A stretch of DNA of 40,705 nucleotides, taken from assembly GCF_031181555.1 (NCBI RefSeq), contig NZ_JAPSKQ010000046.1, positions 1-40,705 on the forward strand. Direction: 5' to 3'. Source of the stretch: Streptomyces sp. Lineage in GTDB: Bacteria > Actinomycetota > Actinomycetes > Streptomycetales > Streptomycetaceae. The notes under the pieces are model-generated. The model had not been told where the DNA came from. It did not search any database and was given only the letters and a program-made list of their open reading frames with translations. This document shows positions 1-8,829 of this stretch, one piece after another; position 1 is the first letter of the stretch, and each line of letters opens with the position of its first letter. Position numbers and translations under genes: made by a program.

Positions 1-1
1 G

Positions 2-853
2 AAGCCCCCCGTCGCAGCCGAGAAGGCCGCCGTCGCCGTGAAGGACGCCCCGGTGAAGACCGTCGTCAAGCAGGCCAAGGGCGAGTCGCGCACCGCGCTC
101 GTCCGCCGCGCGCGCCGCATCAACCGTGAGCTCGCCGAGGTGTACCCGTACGCGCACCCCGAGCTGGACTTCGAGAACCCCTTCCAGCTCCTCGTCGCCA
201 CGGTGCTCTCGGCCCAGACCACCGACCTGCGCGTCAACCAGACGACCCCCGCACTCTTCGCGAAGTACCCCACCCCCGAGGACCTGGCCGCCGCCAACCC
301 CGAGGAGGTGGAGGAGATCCTGCGCCCGTGCGGCTTCTTCCGCGCCAAGACCCGCTCGGTGATGGGGCTCTCCAAGGCGCTCACGGAGGACTACGGCGGC
401 GAGGTGCCGGGCCGGCTCGAGGATCTCGTGAAGCTGCCCGGCGTCGGCCGCAAGACCGCCTTCGTCGTGCTCGGCAACGCCTTCGGCCGGCCCGGCATCA
501 CCGTGGACACGCACTTCCAGCGCCTGGTCCGCCGCTGGCGCTGGACCGAGGAGACCGACCCCGACAAGATCGAGGCCGCGGTCGGCGCGCTGTTCCCCAA
601 GAGCGACTGGACCGACCTCTCGCACCACGTGATCTGGCACGGCCGCCGCATCTGCCACGCCCGCAAGCCCGCCTGCGGCGCCTGCCCCATCGCCTCGCTC
701 TGCCCGGCGTACGGCGAGGGCGAGACGGACCCGGAGAAGGCGGGGAAACTGCTGAAGTACGAGAAGGGGGGCCTCCCGGGCCAGCGCCTGAAGCCGCCGC
801 AGGCCTACCTGGACGCGGGCGGCCGGCCGGCCCCGCCGCTGAGGGCCGGATGA
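2..853 (+). CDS. nth: Endonuclease III (5' end outside window)
   Basis: Base-excision-repair DNA glycosylase/AP lyase that removes oxidised pyrimidines. The frame is open to the left edge of the window; the first in-window start is the GTG at 38, but the sequence before it is alanine/lysine-rich coding-like sequence, so the true start probably lies upstream. Seen in the protein: the helix-hairpin-helix LPGVGRKTA with the catalytic lysine, the catalytic aspartate in VDTHFQRLV, and the four-cysteine iron-sulfur loop C-x6-C-x2-C-x5-C beginning CHARKPAC. About 50 residues follow the cluster, a charged tail longer than in E. coli Nth. A Nudix hydrolase and a MarP-like protease follow on the same strand, the neighbourhood this gene also has in mycobacteria. 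Identification is secure; only the start is unknown. Confidence 0.95.
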   Translation, partial: KPPVAAEKAAVAVKDAPVKTVVKQAKGESRTALVRRARRINRELAEVYPYAHPELDFENPFQLLVATVLSAQTTDLRVNQTTPALFAKYPTPEDLAAANPEEVEEILRPCGFFRAKTRSVMGLSKALTEDYGGEVPGRLEDLVKLPGVGRKTAFVVLGNAFGRPGITVDTHFQRLVRRWRWTEETDPDKIEAAVGALFPKSDWTDLSHHVIWHGRRICHARKPACGACPIASLCPAYGEGETDPEKAGKLLKYEKGGLPGQRLKPPQAYLDAGGRPAPPLRAG

Positions 854-971
854 CGGGGCGGCGCACGCGGCCGTGGCGGTCCGCGGAACGATCTCGGGGA
901 CGCCGGGCGTTGGGCCCGTGGGACGTGGTGTGCGACGGGACGTGGGACGGGACAGGACGGCAGGGGTGGCG

Positions 972-1667
972 ATGACGCGTGCGAGCAATACCCAGGGCGG
1001 CCGGGTGACGCTCGACAAGGAGGGTCTGCCCGTCTGGCTGGACCCGGTGGTCCACGCGGCGGAGACGGTCGCGCCGAGGCAGCTGAGCCGCTTCCTGCCC
1101 CCGGAGGACGGCGCGGGGCGCCAGTCCGCCGTCCTCGTCCTGTTCGGCGAGGGCGAGCGCGGCCCCGAGCTGCTGCTCATGGAGCGGGCGAGCTCGCTGC
1201 GCTCGCACGCCGGCCAGCCGTCCTTCCCCGGCGGCGCCCTCGACCCCGAGGACGGCGACCCGCAGGGCGAGGGGCCGCTGCGGGCCGCCCTGCGCGAGGC
1301 GGAGGAGGAGACCGGGCTCGACCCGTCCGGTGTCCAGCTCTTCGGTGTCCTGCCGAAGCTCTACATCCCGGTCAGCGGCTTCGTCGTCACCCCCGTGCTG
1401 GGCTGGTGGCGCGTGCCCAGCCCGGTCGGTGTCGTGGACCCGAAGGAGACCGCCCGGGTCTTCACGGTCCCCGTGGCGGATCTCGCCCATCCGGACAACC
1501 GTGCGACCGCGGTCCATCCCCGGGGCCATCGAGGCCCGGCGTTCCTGGTCGAATCGGCCCTGGTGTGGGGCTTCACGGCCGGGGTCATCGACCGGCTGCT
1601 GCATTTCGCCGGGTGGGAGCGGCCCTGGGACCGCGACCGGCAGGTCCCGCTGGACTGGCAGGCGTGA
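972..1667 (+). CDS. NUDIX hydrolase, CoA pyrophosphatase type
   Basis: Predicted 231-residue Nudix hydrolase of the NudL/CoA-diphosphatase group, which splits coenzyme A or related nucleoside diphosphates into 4'-phosphopantetheine and 3',5'-ADP. The Nudix core ends in REAEEETGL, with the conserved Glu eight residues earlier; the leading Gly of the box appears to be Asp because the loop is one residue different. Just before it sits the CoA-group signature SSLRSHAGQPSFPGG. I chose the ATG at 972 because AGGGGTGG lies directly upstream and because the longer reading from 873 adds only low-complexity Arg/Gly residues. The gene lies 118 bases after nth and 117 before the protease gene, so it may share transcripts with both. 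The exact substrate is inferred from family membership. Confidence 0.88.
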   Translation: MTRASNTQGGRVTLDKEGLPVWLDPVVHAAETVAPRQLSRFLPPEDGAGRQSAVLVLFGEGERGPELLLMERASSLRSHAGQPSFPGGALDPEDGDPQGEGPLRAALREAEEETGLDPSGVQLFGVLPKLYIPVSGFVVTPVLGWWRVPSPVGVVDPKETARVFTVPVADLAHPDNRATAVHPRGHRGPAFLVESALVWGFTAGVIDRLLHFAGWERPWDRDRQVPLDWQA

Positions 1668-1784
1668 CAGGGTGGGCGCCGTGCCGTGCGCTCCGGGGGC
1701 CGGTGACGGCGGCGGTTTGCGCCGTACGCCCCCGGACTCCGGCCGAGCGGGAGCGACCGGAATGACGAGGCGAGGCGTGAAGCG

Positions 1785-2984
1785 GTGAACGTGCTGGACA
1801 TCCTGTTGCTGGTCGCCGCCGTCTGGTTCGCGGTCGTCGGTTACCGGCAGGGGTTCGTCGTCGGCATCCTGTCGGTGATCGGGTTCCTGGGCGGCGGTCT
1901 CGCCGCCGTGTACGCGCTGCCCGTCATCTGGGACGTCCTGACGGACAACTCCGAGGTCGGCACGGCCGCCGCCGTCGTCGCGGTCGTCGTGGTCATCGTC
2001 TGCGCCTCCGTCGGCCAGGCCCTGACCACCCACCTCGGCAACAAACTGCGCCGCTACATCACCTGGTCCCCGGCCCGCGCGCTGGACGCCACCGGCGGCG
2101 CCCTGGTCAACGTCGTCGCCATGCTCCTGGTCGCCTGGCTGATCGGCTCGGCCCTCGCCGGCACGACGCTGCCGACGCTCGGCAGGGAGGTCCGCGGCTC
2201 CAAGGTGCTGCTCGGGGTCTCCCGGGCGCTGCCCGCCCGGGCCGACACCTGGTTCGCCGACTTCTCCTCCGTCCTCGCGCAGAACGGCTTCCCGCAGGTC
2301 TTCAGCCCGTTCGCCAACGAGCCGATCACCGACGTCCGGCCCCCGGACCCGGCCCTCGCGAACAGCGCCGTGGCCGCCCGCGCCCAGCGCTCCATCGTCA
2401 AGGTCACGGGCACCGCCACCGGCTGCGGCAAGGTCCTGGAGGGCACCGGCTTCGTCTTCGACGACCGCCGCGTGATGACCAACGCGCACGTCGTGGGCGG
2501 TGTCGACGAGCCGGTCGTGCAGGTGGGCGGTGAGGGCAGGAAGTACGACGCGACGGTCGTCCTCTACGACTGGAGGCGCGACATCGCCGTCCTCGACGTA
2601 CCCGACCTGAAGGCGCCCGCGCTGCGCTTCACCACCGAGGACGCGAGCAGCGGCGACGGCGCGATCGTCGCCGGTTTCCCGGAGAACGGGGCGTACGACG
2701 TCCGTCCCGCGCGCGTGCGGGGGCGCATCACGGCCAACGGCCCGGACATCTACCACCGGGACACGGTCCGCCGTGACGTGTACTCCCTGTACGCGACTGT
2801 CCGTCAGGGCAACTCCGGCGGCCCGCTGCTGACTCCCGAGGGCAGGGTCTACGGCGTGATCTTCGCGAAGTCCCTGGACGACGCGGAGACCGGGTACGCC
2901 CTCACCGTGGACGAGATCCAGGAGGACATCGCCAAGGGCCGCACCGCCAACCGGCAGGTGGACAGCGACAGCTGTGCGCTCTAG
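1785..2984 (+). CDS. marP: MarP-like membrane-anchored serine protease
   Basis: A 399-residue protein with an N-terminal CvpA-like domain of four predicted membrane helices (about residues 3-125) and an extracytoplasmic trypsin-like domain. The catalytic triad reads His235 (TNAHVV), Asp266 (RRDIAVLD) and Ser344 (QGNSGGP). Cys214 in the protease domain and Cys397 three residues from the end match the cysteines that form the regulatory disulfide in M. tuberculosis MarP. In mycobacteria MarP processes a peptidoglycan hydrolase and is needed for acid and oxidative stress resistance; the same role here is inference. The GTG start follows a weak GAGG. The protein has the full family length, and its Nudix and nth neighbours are those of the mycobacterial gene. 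Confidence 0.92.
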   Translation: MNVLDILLLVAAVWFAVVGYRQGFVVGILSVIGFLGGGLAAVYALPVIWDVLTDNSEVGTAAAVVAVVVVIVCASVGQALTTHLGNKLRRYITWSPARALDATGGALVNVVAMLLVAWLIGSALAGTTLPTLGREVRGSKVLLGVSRALPARADTWFADFSSVLAQNGFPQVFSPFANEPITDVRPPDPALANSAVAARAQRSIVKVTGTATGCGKVLEGTGFVFDDRRVMTNAHVVGGVDEPVVQVGGEGRKYDATVVLYDWRRDIAVLDVPDLKAPALRFTTEDASSGDGAIVAGFPENGAYDVRPARVRGRITANGPDIYHRDTVRRDVYSLYATVRQGNSGGPLLTPEGRVYGVIFAKSLDDAETGYALTVDEIQEDIAKGRTANRQVDSDSCAL

Positions 2985-3402
2985 GAACGCCGGGAACGCC
3001 CGTGGCCGGACGGTCGGCGGACGCCGGCCGCTCGAGCGGACGCCCGGTCAGCCGCGCGGATGACGCAGACGTACCGAGACCCACCGGGCCCGGCGGCGGA
3101 GGATGCGCGGAATTCCCACCCTGAGGTCCGTACCTGCCATCTGCGGTGCACCGCCTCGCTGGTGGGAACCCATACCGCCCGCCGAGCGGCGAGTACGGCT
3201 TGCGTCACTGTAGTCGTGCGTCCAGCCCATACCCCGACGTCTGCCCCCGCCCCATGGTCGATAACCGCCTCACGGGACCCCAATTGGCCTATGCGCCGGG
3301 CAAGTGGCCGTGTGCGGGACGGGTGTTCGGGCGTGCGCGCCGGGACGGCACCGGCGGCCACACAGGGCGAGGGCACGGGCGGTACCGGGAGCGTCCGTTC
3401 GC
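2985..3402. other. Gene-free gap between convergent genes
   Basis: This 418-base stretch separates the stop of the MarP-like protease gene from the stop of the epoxide-hydrolase-like gene on the other strand. Short open frames cross it, but none has a convincing start, ribosome-binding site or recognisable product. I see no strong hairpin with a T tract; a weak GGCCGG/CCGGCC pairing lies near 3004-3029. I assign no function to it. Confidence 0.5.
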
Positions 3403-4368
3403 TCACCGATCCGGTTCGGGATCCTTCAGCCAGTTGATCAGTTCGGTCGAGAAGGCGACCGGGTCCTCCTCGTGCGGGAAGTGCCCGAGCCCGTCGAACA
3501 GCCGCCAGCGGTACGGCGCTTCGACGTACTCCCCGGACCCGGCGGCGCTGCGCGTGCGCACCACGGGGTCCAGCGAGCCGTGCAGATGCAGCGTCGGCAC
3601 CCGCACCGGCCGCTTCATCCGGCGGTTGAACTGGATGCCGTCCGGGCGGGCCAGGGAGCGCACCATCCAGCGGTACGGCTCGATCGAGCAGTGCGCCGTG
3701 GACGGGATGCACATGGCCCGCCGGTAGGCGGCCAGCGCCTCCTCGTCCGGCGGCCGCGGCCCGGACCAGTCCCGGATGAGCTCGGCCACCAGTGCCCCGT
3801 CGTCCGCGGTGAGCCGGCGCTCCGGGATCCAGGGCCGCTGGAATCCCCAGATGTGCGACATGGCGGCCGTCTGCCGGGCGTCGGAGAGCATCGCCGACCG
3901 CCAGCGCCGGGGATGCGGCATGGAAGCGACCGCCAGCCGCCGTACGAGCTTGGGGCGCATCGCCGCCGCCGTCCACGCCAGGTATCCGCCCAGGTCGTGG
4001 CCGACGAGCGCGGCGTCCGGCTCGCCGAGGGAGCGGACCACCCCGGTGATGTCCAGCGCGAGGTTGGCCGGGTCGTAACCGCGCGGTGTGCGGTCGCTGC
4101 CGCCGACGCCCCGCAGGTCCATGGCGACGGCCCGGAACCCGGCGTCGGCGAGCGCCGTCAACTGGTGCCGCCAGGTCCACCAGAACTGCGGGAAGCCGTG
4201 CAGCAGCAGGACCAGCGGTCCCTCGCCCAGTTCCGCGATGTGGAAGCGGGCGCCGTTGGCGGCGACGTCCCGGTGGGTCACCTCGGCGCCGCCGGGGATG
4301 CCGAGGCGTACGGCCGAGCCGGGCTGCGCCGAAGGGGATGGTCCCGGAGGAATGGAGGAGCCCGTCAT
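3403..4368 (-). CDS. Alpha/beta-hydrolase, epoxide hydrolase-like (EphE type)
   Basis: A 321-residue alpha/beta-hydrolase. The oxyanion-hole motif HGFP is at residues 57-60, and the nucleophile elbow GHDLGG places an aspartate at residue 125 where lipases carry serine, the mark of epoxide hydrolases and haloalkane dehalogenases. The general acid/base elements are DPVV near 268 and GHFPHEEDP near the C-terminus. The start overlaps the stop of the upstream holin-like gene by four bases (ATGA), so the two are translationally coupled. In M. tuberculosis the homologous pair is Rv3669-ephE. An Asp-nucleophile hydrolase is what the sequence shows; epoxide hydrolysis is the likeliest activity and the physiological substrate is unknown. 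Confidence 0.88.
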   Translation of the reverse strand: MTGSSIPPGPSPSAQPGSAVRLGIPGGAEVTHRDVAANGARFHIAELGEGPLVLLLHGFPQFWWTWRHQLTALADAGFRAVAMDLRGVGGSDRTPRGYDPANLALDITGVVRSLGEPDAALVGHDLGGYLAWTAAAMRPKLVRRLAVASMPHPRRWRSAMLSDARQTAAMSHIWGFQRPWIPERRLTADDGALVAELIRDWSGPRPPDEEALAAYRRAMCIPSTAHCSIEPYRWMVRSLARPDGIQFNRRMKRPVRVPTLHLHGSLDPVVRTRSAAGSGEYVEAPYRWRLFDGLGHFPHEEDPVAFSTELINWLKDPEPDR

Positions 4369-4853
4369 GAGGACGAGCGTGCCACAGCCTCGAGGGCCGG
4401 GGGGACCCGGTCTTCCGGCAGTTCGGGACGCGGATGCGGCTTGGCCTTCTGCAGTACGCCCGCCGTCTCCTTCACCGAGGCGGCGACCTTCTGCGGTCCC
4501 CGGCCCTTCTTGGCCTTCTTCGCGAAGGCGACGCCGATCAGCGCGAGGACCAGCGCGATCAGGACGTTCGCCGCGAAGGAGAGCAGGAAGCAGAGCGCGA
4601 GGTTCCAGTCGCTCCAGGTGCGGATGCCGTAGGCCAGCGCGAAGTTCAGCATCGGCAGGGAGAACAGGAGCAGCACGCCGGCCGCCATGAACGCGCCGCC
4701 GCTGGTCGCCCCCCGCTTGACGTCCTGCTTGAGCTGCGCCTTCGCCAGCGCGATCTCGTCGTGCACCAGCGCCGACATGTCCGCCGTCGCCGAGGCGAAC
4801 AGCTGGCCGATGCTGCGTTCGGCGCCGACCGGGCTGCCGTCGGGTGCGCTCAT
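4365..4853 (-). CDS. Phage-holin-superfamily-like membrane protein
   Basis: A 162-residue protein of the actinobacterial holin-like family (Phage_holin_3_6 type), which despite the name is chromosomal and not part of a prophage. An N-terminal amphipathic region rich in Ala, Asp and Lys precedes two hydrophobic segments (about residues 52-75 and 85-110). A lysine-rich cytoplasmic tail with KKAKKGRGPQK follows. The ATG at 4853 has AGAGGGAG upstream. The gene is first in a two-gene unit with the epoxide-hydrolase-like gene, overlapping it by four bases. A 10-bp tandem repeat (TTCTGCGTAC, TTCTGCGTGC at 4867-4886) lies in its leader. Function is unknown; the pairing is conserved in mycobacteria, so the two products may act on the same membrane process. 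Confidence 0.8.
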   Translation of the reverse strand: MSAPDGSPVGAERSIGQLFASATADMSALVHDEIALAKAQLKQDVKRGATSGGAFMAAGVLLLFSLPMLNFALAYGIRTWSDWNLALCFLLSFAANVLIALVLALIGVAFAKKAKKGRGPQKVAASVKETAGVLQKAKPHPRPELPEDRVPPALEAVARSSS

Positions 4854-4993
4854 CGCGGTCTCCCTCTTCTGCGTACTTCTGCGTGCCTGCGCGTACGGTT
4901 CAGTCTGCCGTCCGACGGTCCGTGCAGGACCGCTTGCCTCCGCCTGCCTCCGTCCGGCCGGCGCGGTCCTGTCTTTTGTACCGTCTCGTCAGA

Positions 4994-6436
4994 TCATGCC
5001 GGACCGTCGTGGTCCTCGCCCGTCCTGCCCGGCACTTCGGCAAGCCCGTCCCGCTCGGCGGCCTTCTCCCGGGCGAGTCGCCGGTGCTCGGCGGCCTTGC
5101 GCTCGTGGATCTCCGCCATGCGCAGGTGGTACGCCGGGTCGTCCTGTTCGTAGATGTCCGGGACCTGGTTGAGGTCCTCGTCGCGCTCCTCCTCCTCGGT
5201 CAGCCTGCGGTACTTCGCGTTCCGTATCTTCAGCAGCACCGCCGCGAGGGCGGTGGCGATCAGCGAGCCGACCAGCACGGCGGCCTTGACGCTGTCGGTC
5301 ATGGCCGCGTTGCCCTCGAAGGCGAGTTCGCCGATGAGCAGCGAGACGGTGAAGCCGATCCCGGCGAGGGTCGCCACGGCGAACACGTCCGCCCAGGCGA
5401 GGTCGTCACTGAGCGAGGCCCGGGTGAAACGGGCCGTCAGCCAGGTACCGCCGAAGATGCCGAGCGTCTTGCCGACGACGAGCCCGAGCACGACACCGAG
5501 CGTCTCGGGCTGGGTGAACACGTCCGCGAGCGCGCCGCCGGAGACGGTCACACCCGCGCTGAACAGGGCGAACAACGGGACCGCGAGGCCCGCCGAGAGC
5601 GGCCGGACGAGGTGCTCGATGTGCTCGCCGGGGGAGTGCTCCTCGCCCTCGCGACGGTGGCAGCGCAGCATCAGGCCCATGGCCACACCGGCGATGGTGG
5701 CGTGGATGCCGCTGTTGTACATCAGCCCCCACACGACGAGCGCGAGCGGGATGTACACGTACCAGCCGCGGACGCCCTTGCGCAGCAGCAGCCAGAAGAC
5801 GGCCAGGCCCGCGACCGCGCCGCCGAGCGCGGCGAAGTTCAGGTCGTCGGTGAAGAAGACCGCGATGATCAGGATCGCGAACAGGTCGTCGACGACGGCG
5901 AGGGTGAGCAGGAAGGCGCGCAGCGCGCTCGGCAGGGAGGTGCCGATGACGGCGAGCACGGCGAGGGCGAAGGCGATGTCGGTGGCGGTGGGCACGGCCC
6001 AGCCGGCCAGCGAGCCGCCGCCGGCGACGTTGGTGAAGGTGTAGACGAGCGCCGGGACGGCCATGCCGCACAGGGCCGCGACCACCGGCAGCGCGGCCGC
6101 CTTGGGGTCCCTGAGATCACCGGCGACGAGTTCGCGTTTGAGCTCGATCCCGGCGACGAAGAAGAAGATCGCGAGCAGTCCGTCGGCCGCCCAGTGCGCC
6201 ACGGACAGATCCAGGCCGAGGGCCCCGATGCCGAAGTGGAAGTGGCTGACGCTCTCGTAGCTGTCGTGCAGCGCGGGCACGTTCGCCCAGACCAGCGCGG
6301 TGACGGCGGCGAGGAGGAGCAGGACGCCGCCGACGGTCTCGGTGCGCAGCGCGTCCGTGACGAACGTCCGCTCGGGCAGGGAGAGGCGTCCGAAAACCTT
6401 GCGGGGGTCGGGGGAGGGGGTGCGGGGCGCGGTCAC
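4994..6436 (-). CDS. nhaA: Na+/H+ antiporter NhaA
   Basis: A 480-residue NhaA-family antiporter that expels sodium in exchange for protons at the cytoplasmic membrane. The essential aspartate pair is in LAVVDDLFAI, another conserved aspartate is in PTATDIAFAL, and the transmembrane lysine is in VGKTLGIF; about twelve hydrophobic segments can be traced. Roughly 60 charged residues after the last helix form a cytoplasmic tail that E. coli NhaA lacks. I chose the GTG at 6436 because AGAGG lies eight bases upstream; another GTG at 6466 would add ten residues without a visible binding site. The preceding A+T-rich stretch (6505-6531) probably carries the promoter. The gene is separated from acs by a terminator, so it is likely transcribed alone. 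Confidence 0.95.
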   Translation of the reverse strand: MTAPRTPSPDPRKVFGRLSLPERTFVTDALRTETVGGVLLLLAAVTALVWANVPALHDSYESVSHFHFGIGALGLDLSVAHWAADGLLAIFFFVAGIELKRELVAGDLRDPKAAALPVVAALCGMAVPALVYTFTNVAGGGSLAGWAVPTATDIAFALAVLAVIGTSLPSALRAFLLTLAVVDDLFAILIIAVFFTDDLNFAALGGAVAGLAVFWLLLRKGVRGWYVYIPLALVVWGLMYNSGIHATIAGVAMGLMLRCHRREGEEHSPGEHIEHLVRPLSAGLAVPLFALFSAGVTVSGGALADVFTQPETLGVVLGLVVGKTLGIFGGTWLTARFTRASLSDDLAWADVFAVATLAGIGFTVSLLIGELAFEGNAAMTDSVKAAVLVGSLIATALAAVLLKIRNAKYRRLTEEEERDEDLNQVPDIYEQDDPAYHLRMAEIHERKAAEHRRLAREKAAERDGLAEVPGRTGEDHDGPA

Positions 6437-6531
6437 AGGTGGATCCTCTGGTTGTCGGGGCAGCACGAAACGCGTGCCGACCAGACTTCCCGGCGCTCCA
6501 TGAGGCAGATTTTATCTTTAGCCTATCTAAC

Positions 6532-6557
6532 GTGCTCCTGGGGCGCACCAGGAGCAC
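6532..6557. other. 10-bp inverted repeat beside A+T-rich promoter region of nhaA
   Basis: GTGCTCCTGG (6532-6541) and CCAGGAGCAC (6548-6557) form a perfect 10-bp stem with a six-base loop. Directly beside it, toward nhaA, lies the most A+T-rich stretch of this part of the window (6509-6531, reading TTAGATAGGCTAAAG on the minus strand). The stem could be an operator at the nhaA promoter or a second transcription stop for acs; no T tract follows it on either strand. Confidence 0.4.
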
Positions 6558-6585
6558 TCCCGGTCGCGTCCCACCGGCACACCAC

Positions 6586-6617
6586 ACGGGGCACCCGGCG
6601 TGTGCCGAGTGCCCCGT
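6586..6617 (-). terminator. Hairpin terminator of acs
   Basis: ACGGGGCAC (6586-6594) pairs with GTGCCCCGT (6609-6617). After one mismatched pair, CGGC pairs with GCCG around a GTGT loop. The stem lies about 50 bases after the acs stop codon on the minus strand. There is no T tract, which is usual for Streptomyces terminators. Confidence 0.6.
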
Positions 6618-6666
6618 CGGACGGTGGTCAGACGCGTGATCGGTTCGGTGACCGTCCCGTGCCCGC

Positions 6667-8622
<1,956 letters not shown>

Positions 8623-8709
8623 GGCATCTGCCTTTCCCGGGGTGTCCGTTGTGTCCCAGGCCACAGCTCATCAGACCTGGGGGTGCGCTGACAAGGGTCG
8701 ACGGCAAAA

Positions 8710-8721
8710 TGGTTTAGACCT
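8710..8721. promoter_or_regulatory. DasR (dre)-like palindrome upstream of acs
   Basis: TGGTTTAGACCT matches 10 of 12 positions of the dre core TGGTCTAGACCA bound by the GntR-family regulator DasR in Streptomyces. It lies 88 bases before the acs start, upstream of a TTGTCA that could be its -35 element. The match is read directly; regulation by DasR is inference. Confidence 0.4.
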
Positions 8722-8829
8722 GTTGAGCGAAGGGGTGTTGGGATCGCCGTCGTCCTGGTCACCCGTTCCCACGGCCCCCGGAGCAAGCCGGTTCAAGGGG
8801 TGTAACGCCTCTCACACCGGACGGGCCCC

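Noticed and set aside
498..2756. Very long open frame on the minus strand (752 codons), with similar ones at 25522-29526, 30532-34032, 33963-37322 and 36100-38895
   Set aside because: They are opposite-strand shadows of recognised genes. High G+C in the third codon position removes stop codons on the other strand, and the translations are Arg/Gly/Asp-rich without any domain.
4365..4853. Holin-like gene as sign of a prophage
   Set aside because: No lysin, structural or integrase genes are near. The gene is coupled to an epoxide-hydrolase-like gene, an arrangement also found in mycobacterial core genomes.
6505..6531. Possible DtxR/IdeR iron box (core TAGGCTAA) upstream of nhaA
   Set aside because: Aligned without gaps to the 19-bp iron-box consensus, only 11 positions match and the two halves are not symmetric. 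An A+T-rich promoter explains it as well.
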